A stretch of DNA of 57,701 nucleotides from Verrucomicrobiia bacterium (GTDB taxonomy: Bacteria > Verrucomicrobiota > Verrucomicrobiia > Limisphaerales > UBA11358): assembly GCA_031290985.1 (NCBI GenBank), contig JARLJW010000087.1:1-57701 (forward strand), read 5' to 3'. Positions 18,356 to 25,758 of the stretch are shown piece by piece (the stretch's first letter is position 1; every line of letters starts with the position of its first letter). Position numbers and translations under genes: made by a program. The notes under the pieces were generated by a model that was not told where the DNA came from, searched no databases, and worked only from the letters and a program-made list of their open reading frames with translations.

Positions 18356-19128
18356 ACGCTATTTCACCAAGGCTAGCAAGGCTGGTGCAACTGCTGGGCG
18401 CGCACTGGCTTTCGGTCATTTTGCTCGCGGCCCTGGCCGGCCTTATTTTAACGGCTCGCGCGGCGGCGGATGATGCTTTCACCCATGGGGTTGATTCGGC
18501 GCACGCCGGGCAGCTTTCTGAGGCCGGCCTGACCTTTGAAAAATTGGTGCAAACCCGGCCATCAGCGGGCGGATTCGTGAACCTGGGCATTACTGAATGG
18601 CAGCGTGGCCATGCAGGTGCGGCGATTCTGGCCTGGGAGCGCGCGGCGTGGGTGGATCCGTTTGATGAAAGCGCCGGCCAAAACCTGAAATTTGCCCGGG
18701 CCGTGGCGCAGGTGGATGAACCCGAGTTGCGCTGGTTCGAGACCGCCTCGACGTGGCTGCCACCCAACGCGTGGGTCTGGCTGGCTGGTGCCAGCCTGTG
18801 GCTGGCAGCAGGTGCGTTGGTATTGCCACGGGTGTTCCGGCGGCGCAAATCCGGCTGGCAGCAAACGCTGGCGGCGCTGGGTTTGTGCGCTTTTATTTTC
18901 AGCGTCACCGCCAACCTGGGCGTGGTGAGCCGCACGGACATTGGTTTTGTGTTGAAGAAAAACGCCGCGTTGAGGCTGACGCCCACCAGCGGCAGTGAAT
19001 TGACCTCCACCTTGTCCGCCGGTGAACCGGTGCGCCGGTTGAAGACGCGGGGGAATTATTTCTTCGTCCGCACGCCCATGGCGGCGGGGTGGATCGAACG
19101 CAGCCAGGTCGGATTGATCAACGACTAA
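18352..19128 (+). CDS. batE: BatE-like TPR/SH3 membrane protein
   Basis: 258 aa. An N-terminal signal anchor (about 18-38) is followed by TPR-like helices (GVDSAHAGQLSEAGLTFEKL, 'NLGITEWQRGHAGAAILAWERA'). Two transmembrane helices follow (about 140-158 and 170-190), then a C-terminal bacterial SH3-like domain (KKNAALRLTPTSGSELTSTLSAGEPV... GWIERSQVGLI). This TPR-TM-TM-SH3 layout is that of BatE. It is the last gene of the operon and ends three bases from the end of the converging flhB gene, leaving no room for a separate terminator. Confidence 0.8.
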   Translation: MNAISPRLARLVQLLGAHWLSVILLAALAGLILTARAAADDAFTHGVDSAHAGQLSEAGLTFEKLVQTRPSAGGFVNLGITEWQRGHAGAAILAWERAAWVDPFDESAGQNLKFARAVAQVDEPELRWFETASTWLPPNAWVWLAGASLWLAAGALVLPRVFRRRKSGWQQTLAALGLCAFIFSVTANLGVVSRTDIGFVLKKNAALRLTPTSGSELTSTLSAGEPVRRLKTRGNYFFVRTPMAAGWIERSQVGLIND

Positions 19129-19131
19129 ACC

Positions 19132-20214
19132 TTACGCCTGATTGCGTTCTGAGAAGTAGCGGTAGCGGTTGATGCGATAGACCCAGGCAAGGATTTCCGC
19201 CACCGCCGCGTAAAGGTTCGCCGGCACTTCGCGGCCGACCCGGGCGTGCTTGAAAAGCATCCGCGCCAGCGGCTTGTTTTCCATGATCGGAATCTGGTGC
19301 CGCGTGGCGATTTCGCGGATTTTGGCGGCATTCAGGCGGATTCCTTTGGCGACCACCTTCGGTGCCTTCATCGTTTTGCGGTCATAGCGCAGCGCGATGG
19401 CAATGCGGGTGGGGTTCGTGATGACCACGTCGGCCTTGGCGACCTCGGCGAGCTGCTTGGCCTTGCTGACAGTGCGGCGTCGTCGCTGCGCCGCCTTCAT
19501 CTGCGGATTACCTTCCGTGCTCTTCGCTTCTTCCTTCAATTCATCCCTCGTCATCATCAGGTCGCGGCTGGTGCGCCAAAACTGATAGCCGTAGTCCGCG
19601 GCGGCAATGACCAGCAGCGCCAGCGTGACGCGGGTCAGGATGGACAACGCCGTCGAGCCCAGAAATTCAGCCAGTCGCCCGACGCTCACTGAACTCGTAA
19701 AAATGGGGTCGGACAGGACCTTTTGGATCTCGGAGTAAGTCAGCAAGATGACGACGGTAAATTTGACGAAGCCAATCGCCGTGGGCACCAGCGAGCGGAC
19801 GGAGAACAGCCGTTGAAAACCTTCAATTGGATTTATCCGGTTCCACTCTGGCGCAAGCACTTCGGAGGCGGTTTGAAAACGATTTTGGATTGCGCCGGCA
19901 ATGAGCCCGGCCAGCATCGTGGCCAGAATGACCGGGCCGGCGCATTTCAGCAGGAACAGGGCGCCCGTGACCCCGTAAGCCTGCAAGGAGCTGGCCGAGA
20001 GCGGCGTGTCATACAGGTGCCCCAAGGTCTGCACCATGGCGTTGACAAGCTGGTGCCAGGATTCGCGTCCGCTGAAGCTGAGCGCCGCGATGGCCCCGAT
20101 CAGGACAAAAACCGTCTGCACCTCCGCGCTGCGCGGTGTCTGGCCCTTCTTGATGGCGTCTTCCAGCCTGCGCTGTGTCGGTTGTTCGGTTTTTTCGCCG
20201 GTTTGTTCCGCCAT
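19132..20214 (-). CDS. flhB: Flagellar export apparatus switch protein FlhB
   Basis: 360 aa: four transmembrane helices in residues about 35-210 and the cytoplasmic FlhB_C domain. FlhB switches export from rod/hook to filament substrates after cleaving itself between Asn and Pro of an NPTH motif. Here the motif reads N267-P268-T269-R270 in 'VVITNPTRIAIALRYD': the usual His is Arg. The N-terminus (GEKTEQPTQRRLEDAIKKGQ) is canonical. It is the last gene of the flagellar operon, one base after fliR, and converges with batE. Confidence 0.93.
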   Translation of the reverse strand: MAEQTGEKTEQPTQRRLEDAIKKGQTPRSAEVQTVFVLIGAIAALSFSGRESWHQLVNAMVQTLGHLYDTPLSASSLQAYGVTGALFLLKCAGPVILATMLAGLIAGAIQNRFQTASEVLAPEWNRINPIEGFQRLFSVRSLVPTAIGFVKFTVVILLTYSEIQKVLSDPIFTSSVSVGRLAEFLGSTALSILTRVTLALLVIAAADYGYQFWRTSRDLMMTRDELKEEAKSTEGNPQMKAAQRRRRTVSKAKQLAEVAKADVVITNPTRIAIALRYDRKTMKAPKVVAKGIRLNAAKIREIATRHQIPIMENKPLARMLFKHARVGREVPANLYAAVAEILAWVYRINRYRYFSERNQA

Positions 20215-20215
20215 A

Positions 20216-20971
20216 TCAACCTCCGTTCAAGAGCTGGCCGATATACATCAGGTCCTCCGGTATCCGCCGCAGATGGTTGGCGACGTATTGCGCGGTGATC
20301 TGCAGCGTGAAGCCAAAAACAATCAGGCCGCCGGCGATGCGGATGCCGAAACTTTCCGCGAAAACATTCATCTGCGGCACGGCGCGGCTCAAGATCGCAA
20401 AAAAGACGCTGATGACGAACGAGACGGCCATCACGGGCGCGGCGATCTGCAGCGCCACGGAAAAGATCTGCGCGGTGCGCCCCACGACCAGCTCGAACAA
20501 TGACGGGCTCAGGTGACCGCCGCCGAGGGGGAGCACTTCAAACGTCTTTGCAAAACCCAGTAGCAGCCCGTGGTGCAGGTCGAGTGTGAGCATGGTGAGG
20601 ATGGCGAGCAACGAAAGCATCAGGCCCGGCACCTGTTCCGCCTGGCGCGAGGCAGGGTCGAAGATCTGGCCCATGCTCAACCCGAGTTCCGCGGCGATGA
20701 CGATGCCGGCGATGTCCACCGCGTAAAAGATGATTCGCGCCATGAAGCCGAGCAGCAGGCCGATGCTCACTTCACGGAACATCAGGCCGATGAGGGAGAA
20801 GAAATCCAGATGCGTCACGGAAAAGGCCGGCAGTTGCGGCGAAATCATCAGCGCGGCCAGCGCGATGCGCATCATGATGGGAAAATTCACCGCCGAAAAG
20901 AACGGCAGCGCCAGCAGGAAGGCGCCGACGCGGACGAACACCAGCATCCAGTTGTAAAAATCGATTTCCAT
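20216..20971 (-). CDS. fliR: Flagellar export gate protein FliR
   Basis: 251 aa with six hydrophobic segments and family motifs 'RVGAFLLALPFFS' near the N-terminus and 'SIGLLLGFMARIIFYAVDIAG' in the middle. FliR joins FliP and FliQ in the export gate complex at the centre of the basal body. It is one base after fliQ and one base before flhB, in the standard order fliP-fliQ-fliR-flhB. Confidence 0.94.
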   Translation of the reverse strand: MEIDFYNWMLVFVRVGAFLLALPFFSAVNFPIMMRIALAALMISPQLPAFSVTHLDFFSLIGLMFREVSIGLLLGFMARIIFYAVDIAGIVIAAELGLSMGQIFDPASRQAEQVPGLMLSLLAILTMLTLDLHHGLLLGFAKTFEVLPLGGGHLSPSLFELVVGRTAQIFSVALQIAAPVMAVSFVISVFFAILSRAVPQMNVFAESFGIRIAGGLIVFGFTLQITAQYVANHLRRIPEDLMYIGQLLNGG

Positions 20972-20972
20972 C

Positions 20973-21242
20973 TCACTGCACCATCTGCGGCATCTTCATG
21001 ATGACGGCGGTGGTGAACTCCATGAGCGTGCGGACGATCCAGGGCAGCAGTAGCAGCATGATGCCGATGACGGCCAGGGCCTTGGGCACGAAGGCCAGGG
21101 TCTGTTCGTGGATGGTCGTGACCGCCTGGAACAGGCTGACGGCCAGGCCGATGACCATGGCGGTCAGCAGGATGGGGGCGGCGATGGTCAGCGCCAGCGT
21201 GATCATGCTTTTCAGCAGGTCGATCGCGAATTCAGGATTCAT
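20973..21242 (-). CDS. fliQ: Flagellar export gate protein FliQ
   Basis: 89 aa with two long transmembrane helices (about 15-40 and 52-78). The family sequence 'AVTTIHEQTLAFVPKALAV' lies in the loop and second helix. FliQ forms the outer part of the FliPQR gate. Its ATG overlaps the stop of a previously unannotated small gene (ATGA at 21239-21242) instead of following fliP directly. Confidence 0.94.
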   Translation of the reverse strand: MNPEFAIDLLKSMITLALTIAAPILLTAMVIGLAVSLFQAVTTIHEQTLAFVPKALAVIGIMLLLLPWIVRTLMEFTTAVIMKMPQMVQ

Positions 21243-21415
21243 AAATTTGTCAGCCAGCTTCCGGGTTCCGTCGCGGCGTAAGTTTTATCAGTTCCGCGCT
21301 TGATCCATATCCGCTTACCCTTGGTGAGCACCGCCAGGCTTAGGTCCACGCTCCACCGCAAGCGCCGCCGGTCGGGCCGGCCGGTTGTCACGGAGGATTT
21401 CTTGGGAGCTTTCAT
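21239..21415 (-). CDS. Unrecognised 58-aa basic protein encoded between fliP and fliQ
   Basis: Reading from the ATG at 21415 gives an uninterrupted 58-codon frame. Its TGA overlaps the fliQ ATG as ATGA, the same coupling used at several junctions in this operon. The start lies ten bases after the fliP stop, so the frame fills the only sizeable gap between fliP and fliQ. The protein is strongly basic: it begins MKAPKK, has an Arg cluster DRRRLRW at residues 15-21, a short hydrophobic stretch SVDLSLAVL, then TKGKRIWIKRG and ends SWLTNL. No signal peptide or long membrane helix. No known flagellar small protein is recognised (not FliO, FlhE or FliT). Position and coupling argue for a real gene; alternatively it could be a long translated spacer. 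Confidence 0.6.
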   Translation of the reverse strand: MKAPKKSSVTTGRPDRRRLRWSVDLSLAVLTKGKRIWIKRGTDKTYAATEPGSWLTNL

Positions 21416-21425
21416 GCGGCCGGGT

Positions 21426-22184
21426 TCACATTCCGAAACTCCGCACCAGCGATTGCACGACGAGCGTCCAGCCGTCCACCAGCACGAATAACAGCAGCTT
21501 GAGCGGCATGGAGATGGTGGCCGGCGGCATCATCATCATGCCCATGCTCATCAGCACGGTGGCGACGACGATGTCGATCAGGATGAACGGGACATAGATC
21601 AAAAAGCCCATCTGAAACGCCGTGCGCAGCTCACTGATGATGAACGAGGGGATGACGACGCGCAGCGGCAGGTCTTCAACCTTTGTTGGCGGCAGCTTGG
21701 CCATGGAGACGAACAGCTCCACGTCTTTGGGCCGTGTCTGCTTGAGCATGAAGGCGGAGATTTCGCGGCTGGCGCGGTCCAGCGCCACCTGGCTCGTGAT
21801 TTGTTTCGCCTGATACGGTGCAAGGGCGTCGGCGTTGATGCGTTCCCAGACCGGCGCCATGACGAAGTAAGTGATGAAGAGCGACAGGCCGATGATGATT
21901 TGGTTGGCGGGCGCGCCCTGCAATTGCAGGGCCGAGCGGATGAAGGAAAGCACGATGGCGACCCGTGTGAAGCACGTCATCAACAACAGGATCGACGGCG
22001 CCAGGGAGAGCAGGGTAAGCGTGAAGAGGATCTTGATGCCCGAATCCACGTCCGGTGCGCCGTTGTTTGGCCCGAGCGAAATGGACAGCGGTCCGAAGCT
22101 GGTCGCTGCATTCGTCTGGGCGGAGGCGTGGATTGCACCAAAGGCAAACAGCACCACCACCGCGATTTTTAAAAATGATTTCAT
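21426..22184 (-). CDS. fliP: Flagellar export gate protein FliP
   Basis: 252 aa with a cleavable signal peptide (about 1-22) as in most FliP proteins. The family blocks are 'TLLSLAPSILLLMTCFTRVAIVLSFIRSALQLQ', 'FITYFVMAPVW' and the C-terminal 'IPSFIISELRTAFQMGFLIYVPFILIDIVVATVLMSMGMMMMPP'-like helices. Each quoted block is recognisable, and the length is normal. FliP forms the core of the export gate. Its start overlaps the fliO stop (ATGA at 22181-22184). Confidence 0.95.
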   Translation of the reverse strand: MKSFLKIAVVVLFAFGAIHASAQTNAATSFGPLSISLGPNNGAPDVDSGIKILFTLTLLSLAPSILLLMTCFTRVAIVLSFIRSALQLQGAPANQIIIGLSLFITYFVMAPVWERINADALAPYQAKQITSQVALDRASREISAFMLKQTRPKDVELFVSMAKLPPTKVEDLPLRVVIPSFIISELRTAFQMGFLIYVPFILIDIVVATVLMSMGMMMMPPATISMPLKLLLFVLVDGWTLVVQSLVRSFGM

Positions 22185-22702
22185 TTCCGCTTGAGGACGT
22201 TTGCGAGCGCCTGGGCGAAGGGCATGGGGCCGGAAGGAGCCTCGGTTGGCGCAATCGTTTCGCCCGCTTCCGCATCTGGAAGATGGCTCAACAAGGTCAC
22301 GCCCGCCGGCGAGGTGGCGATGAGAAACCGTTGTTTATCGTAACCGAGAACGCAAACGCCCTGGCGCGCGCCCAGCGAACGGCTCTCCAGCACGTTCAAT
22401 TTTGGCTGCTGGCCGCGTTTGCAGGCGAGCCGCTGCCAGTTTTTAAAGAGCCAGACCCCGCCGAGAAATAGTCCGAGCACCAGTGCCAGCGAACCCATGA
22501 CGCGTAAAACCGATCCGCCGGCATCCGGCAGGGGCAGGGGAGCCGTAAGGGAATTTGTACTTTGGGCGAAAACATGGCCCGCCGCCACGCTGAGGAGCGC
22601 GACGAGAAACAGTTTCCGCGCTCCAGTTGGACACCCCCGAAAGCAAAAAGGAATAACGGGGGACTGGAGCACGGAATAAGGTGATTGCCGGATGGGGCTC
22701 AT
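22181..22702 (-). CDS. fliO: Flagellar assembly protein FliO
   Basis: 173 aa: a hydrophobic signal-like segment (about 31-46), a transmembrane helix (about 66-84, VMGSLALVLGLFLGGVWLF) and a cytoplasmic FliO domain (LNVLESRSLGARQGVCVLGYDKQRFLIAT). FliO assists assembly of the FliPQR gate. The annotated ATG at 22702 overlaps the fliN stop (ATGA). The first ~28 residues are encoded by an imperfect inverted repeat (22620-22670) and look atypical, so a GTG at about 22672 is a possible alternative start. Confidence 0.85.
   Translation of the reverse strand: MSPIRQSPYSVLQSPVIPFCFRGCPTGARKLFLVALLSVAAGHVFAQSTNSLTAPLPLPDAGGSVLRVMGSLALVLGLFLGGVWLFKNWQRLACKRGQQPKLNVLESRSLGARQGVCVLGYDKQRFLIATSPAGVTLLSHLPDAEAGETIAPTEAPSGPMPFAQALANVLKRK
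22620..22670. repeat. Inverted repeat within the 5' end of fliO
   Basis: GCTCCAGT (22620-22627) and CCCCCG (22634-22639) are mirrored by CGGGGG (22657-22662) and ACTGGAGC (22663-22670). The stem could form in the mRNA just inside the fliO coding region. It encodes low-information residues before the hydrophobic segment, so it may be a repeat palindrome absorbed into the gene. Confidence 0.5.
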
Positions 22703-22968
22703 GCAGGAGCGACACTGCCGACGACTTCGGTGATCTTCACGCCGTAACGGTCCTCAATGACCACGACTTCGCCGCGGGCGATGAGCTTGCCGTTCACGTT
22801 CAATTCGATGGGCGCATCGGCGGCCTTGTCGAGTTGCACCACGGAACCGATGCAAAGTTGCAGCACCTCGCGCATCGGCAGCTTGCAGCCGCCCAGTTCG
22901 ATGGTGAGGCTGACGGGCACATCGAGCACCAGGTCAAGGTTGGACGGATTTTCGGTGGGGGGATTCAT
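22699..22968 (-). CDS. fliN: Flagellar motor switch protein FliN
   Basis: 89 aa from the ATG at 22968 (MNPPTENPSN), which overlaps the fliM stop as ATGA. The SPOA domain is complete: VLDVPVSLTIELGGCKLPMREVLQLCIGSVVQLDKAADAPIELNVNGKLIARGEVVVIEDRYGVKI-type sequence, recognisable across residues 15-85. FliN forms the lower C-ring with FliM and binds the export ATPase complex through FliH. A longer upstream frame was rejected because it runs through fliM. Confidence 0.93.
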   Translation of the reverse strand: MNPPTENPSNLDLVLDVPVSLTIELGGCKLPMREVLQLCIGSVVQLDKAADAPIELNVNGKLIARGEVVVIEDRYGVKITEVVGSVAPA

Positions 22969-23912
22969 TTGGTGATCGGGCTGGTAAGCTGGACGGCCCA
23001 TTTGGCATCGCTGGTGCCGGGCCGGCCTAAAAATTTCGGGATGTTGCCAAAGCGCACGAGTACTTGCGCGGCGCAGGCGGGATCCAGCGAAAGCAAGTCG
23101 CCGGGCTTGAGCCGGGTGACGTCGCCGGCGGACATCTTCAGCCCCTGCCATTCGGCGGTGACGGGAACCTTCACGGTGTCAAATTCGCTGTTCCAGCGCG
23201 CCTTGGCGGCGCGGGGGGCGGCGGGATCGGCCCCGGGTAGGGACGGGTTGATGAGCCGCATGAGCGGGTCCACCGTGGCATAGGGAAAAACGATGTGAAA
23301 TGTTTCCTTCTGCTCGGCGATGCTGCTTTCCACGGAGATGATAAGCATGGCCGTATCCGGCGGGGAGGTCTGGAGGAACTTGCTGTTGTTTTCGTGACCG
23401 AGCAACTGGTGGTGCAGATCGCGCATCTCGGGCCAGTGGTTGCACCACTCGGACAGGATCAAGGTCGAAACCTGGTCGGAGAGGGCCACTTCGATGTCGC
23501 TTAAATCACGATTGTCGGCGGGCAGTTCACCCGGCCCGCCCAGCAGGCGGTCCACAAGTTGCAAGGCCAGTCGCGGCGGGATCACCAGCAGCCCAACGCC
23601 CTTCAGCGGCTCGGTTTTGAACAGCGTGATATAGGTGGGGTTCGGGAGGCTTTCAGTAAATTTTTGAAAACCCACGATGTGAACCTTGGACAGCGTCAGG
23701 CGGCATTCCAGCCGCAGGAACATCGCCATGCGCGCAGCCAGAGAGCGGATGAACTGGTCATGCCGTTGACGGATGCGGCGCAATTCGCTGGCCGCGAGGA
23801 ACCCGGACTGCCGGAAATCATGCGCGCGGATGTCCGCCGCCCGGCGTGGTTCGCGCACTCCTTTGTGCGTGAACACCATGACGTCAGGGGCGGCTGTCGG
23901 GGCGGGTTCCAT
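22965..23912 (-). CDS. fliM: Flagellar motor switch protein FliM
   Basis: 315 aa from the ATG at 23912, four bases after the fliL stop; an earlier in-frame ATG at 23969 would overlap fliL. The middle domain carries 'SLAARMAMFLRLECRLTLSKVHIVGFQKF' and 'LLVIPPRLALQLVDRLLGGPG', and the C-terminal SPOA domain is present. FliM links the rotor to CheY-P in chemotactic bacteria. A clear N-terminal CheY-binding EIDALL-type peptide was not seen, so switching may be controlled differently. Confidence 0.92.
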   Translation of the reverse strand: MEPAPTAAPDVMVFTHKGVREPRRAADIRAHDFRQSGFLAASELRRIRQRHDQFIRSLAARMAMFLRLECRLTLSKVHIVGFQKFTESLPNPTYITLFKTEPLKGVGLLVIPPRLALQLVDRLLGGPGELPADNRDLSDIEVALSDQVSTLILSEWCNHWPEMRDLHHQLLGHENNSKFLQTSPPDTAMLIISVESSIAEQKETFHIVFPYATVDPLMRLINPSLPGADPAAPRAAKARWNSEFDTVKVPVTAEWQGLKMSAGDVTRLKPGDLLSLDPACAAQVLVRFGNIPKFLGRPGTSDAKWAVQLTSPITK

Positions 23913-23916
23913 GATG

Positions 23917-24450
23917 TTATTGGATGCCGAACTCGGTGATGTAGATTTCGGAGACGGCATTGTCGCCAAGGATGCCGTTGAATCCGTTGATGAGTTCGGT
24001 GCGGATCAGATTGCGCGCACCGGGCTTTTCGAGGTCGGCGAGCGTCTTGGTCGACAGGATGCCCATGGCCATGTCGCGCAGCGGCGCTTCATTTTCCGTG
24101 AGCTTGGTCTTGAACTCCTCGCCGCCCGTGCTGGCGAGCGAAAGGCTGACCAGGAGGTAACGCTGGCCCATGGTGCCCGCGATGTTCACGAGCAGCTTGT
24201 TGAACGGCACGTTCAACTTCTTGGCATCGCTCGCTTTTTTGGCGGTGGTGGCGGCGCCTTTTTCCACCGGTTCCTTGATGCCGAGGCTTTTTTGCAGCTC
24301 CGGCACGATGACGAACTTGGTCATGCCGAACGCCAGCGCGGGCATCAGCACGATGCTGGCGATGAGCGGCAACCAGGCCTTTACCGCCGATGCCTTCGCC
24401 GGTGCGGCGGCCGTGGCTTCGCCCTCCGGATTGTTTTTTTCTTCGGCCAT
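23917..24450 (-). CDS. fliL: Flagellar basal body-associated protein FliL
   Basis: 177 aa with one transmembrane helix (about 26-45) after an Ala/Glu-rich cytoplasmic N-terminus, and a periplasmic FliL domain (VNIAGTMGQRYLLVSLSLASTGGEEFKTKLTE...). FliL surrounds the stator units and supports torque. It lies between flgE and fliM with four-base gaps on both sides. The length is usual for the family. Confidence 0.9.
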   Translation of the reverse strand: MAEEKNNPEGEATAAAPAKASAVKAWLPLIASIVLMPALAFGMTKFVIVPELQKSLGIKEPVEKGAATTAKKASDAKKLNVPFNKLLVNIAGTMGQRYLLVSLSLASTGGEEFKTKLTENEAPLRDMAMGILSTKTLADLEKPGARNLIRTELINGFNGILGDNAVSEIYITEFGIQ

Positions 24451-24454
24451 AAGA

Positions 24455-25276
24455 TCAGCGTTTCAGGTTAACGAGCGTTTGAAGGATGTCGTCGCTGGTG
24501 GTGATGACCTTGCCGTTGGCCTCGTATGCCCGCTGGGTGGTGATGAGCGAGGTGAGCTGTTGGGCGAGGTCCACATTGGACATTTCTAGCGCGCTGGTGG
24601 CCAGGCTGCCCAGGCCATTGCTGCCGGGGGCGACGGGTGCCGCCAGTGGTCCGGCGGTGGCGAGGCTGGAAAACAGGTTGTTGCCGATCTTCAAGAGCTG
24701 TTGCGGATTGGAAAAATTTTGCAGCAGCACCTGGCCGCGCGTGAACTGCGTACCATCCGCCAGCAGCACCGAGATTTTGCCGTCGGAATTGAACGTATAG
24801 GATTGCACGGCCGAGGTGTCACTGCCCGGCGCGCCGGTGTTGTTGATCTGGATGTCGCCAACCGTGGTCAGCGCGGCGTCGGTGTAACCCTGCACCCGCA
24901 TGCCGGTGTTCGTCACCAGGTAACCGTTGGAGTCCACGTTGAATTCCCCGTCGCGGGTGACGTAGGAATTGCTGGTGCTTGGGTCTTTCACCAGGAAGAA
25001 CCCGTTGCCATCAACCGCCATGTCGGTCTGCTTGCCGGTGCTGGAAATGGAGCCCGGGGTGAACTGGTTGTTGATGCTGGAAGTCATGATGCCCGTGCCC
25101 ACCTGCATGGTGCCGGCGGCGTTGGAACCGAGCGTCTGGCTCAAGGTGTCTGCGAAGTTCACCGTGGCGCTTTTAAAGCCCACGGTGTTGACGTTGGCGA
25201 TGTTGTTGGCGATGACATTCAGGCTTTGCTGGAACTGTTCCAAGGCGCTGACGCCGGAGTCGAGTGATAGTAACAT
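24455..25276 (-). CDS. flgE: Flagellar hook protein FlgE (minimal form)
   Basis: 273 aa. The N-terminal rod/hook motif (SLNVIANNIANVNTVGFKSATVNFADTLSQ), the central 'MAVDGNGFFLV' block and the C-terminal 'LEMSNVDLAQQLTSLITTQRAYEANGKVITTSDDILQTLV' block are all present. The position after flgD supports hook protein rather than FlgF/FlgG. At 273 residues it is much shorter than the ~400 aa of enterobacterial FlgE, so the surface domains (D1/D2 insertions) are minimal. Confidence 0.85.
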   Translation of the reverse strand: MLLSLDSGVSALEQFQQSLNVIANNIANVNTVGFKSATVNFADTLSQTLGSNAAGTMQVGTGIMTSSINNQFTPGSISSTGKQTDMAVDGNGFFLVKDPSTSNSYVTRDGEFNVDSNGYLVTNTGMRVQGYTDAALTTVGDIQINNTGAPGSDTSAVQSYTFNSDGKISVLLADGTQFTRGQVLLQNFSNPQQLLKIGNNLFSSLATAGPLAAPVAPGSNGLGSLATSALEMSNVDLAQQLTSLITTQRAYEANGKVITTSDDILQTLVNLKR

Positions 25277-25303
25277 AATTTTCCTGGATTGGCGGTTTTG
25301 GTT

Positions 25304-25741
25304 TTAGTTCGTCTGGTTGGAGGCGGGGGTGGTGGTGACCGGCGTCGGGGCGACGGCCGTGATCTGGCTCAGGCTGTAATACTGTCCGTTGACGGTGATT
25401 TGCGGCGCGCCATCTTTCATCTGCACGCCCGTCACCACGCCGCTGGTGGAGGTCTTGGCGTCGACTTGCAAGGTCACCGTGCTGCCCACGAGGCTGTTGG
25501 CTTGGATCATTGCCAGCGAAGAGGTTGACTGGCTGGCCTGCTGCAACGAGGTGAACTGCGCCATCTGCGCCGCCATGTCCGTATCCGACTTCGGGTTCAA
25601 AGGATCCTGGTACTGAATCTGTGACACCAGCAATTTCAAAAAATCATTCTGGTTCAGTGTCTGGCTGGGATTGGTCACGGAGTCCGTGGAGTTATAGGCG
25701 CTGCCGCCCGAGGTGGAGGCTACGGAAGAAACATTGCTCAT
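25304..25741 (-). CDS. flgD: Flagellar hook capping protein FlgD
   Basis: 145 aa. The N-terminal FlgD signature is clear (NDFLKLLVSQIQYQDPLNPKSDTDMAAQMAQFTSLQQ). It is followed by 'NSLVGSTVTLQVDAKTSTSGVVTGVQM', the start of the cap domain. The C-terminus (TPVTTTPASNQTN) is truncated compared with the ~230 aa of enteric FlgD, so the Tudor/Fn3 part is reduced. FlgD caps the growing hook and is needed for FlgE polymerisation. It lies 17 bp after fliK and 27 bp before flgE. Confidence 0.9.
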   Translation of the reverse strand: MSNVSSVASTSGGSAYNSTDSVTNPSQTLNQNDFLKLLVSQIQYQDPLNPKSDTDMAAQMAQFTSLQQASQSTSSLAMIQANSLVGSTVTLQVDAKTSTSGVVTGVQMKDGAPQITVNGQYYSLSQITAVAPTPVTTTPASNQTN

Positions 25742-25758
25742 ATTTTATTTGGTTTGGT

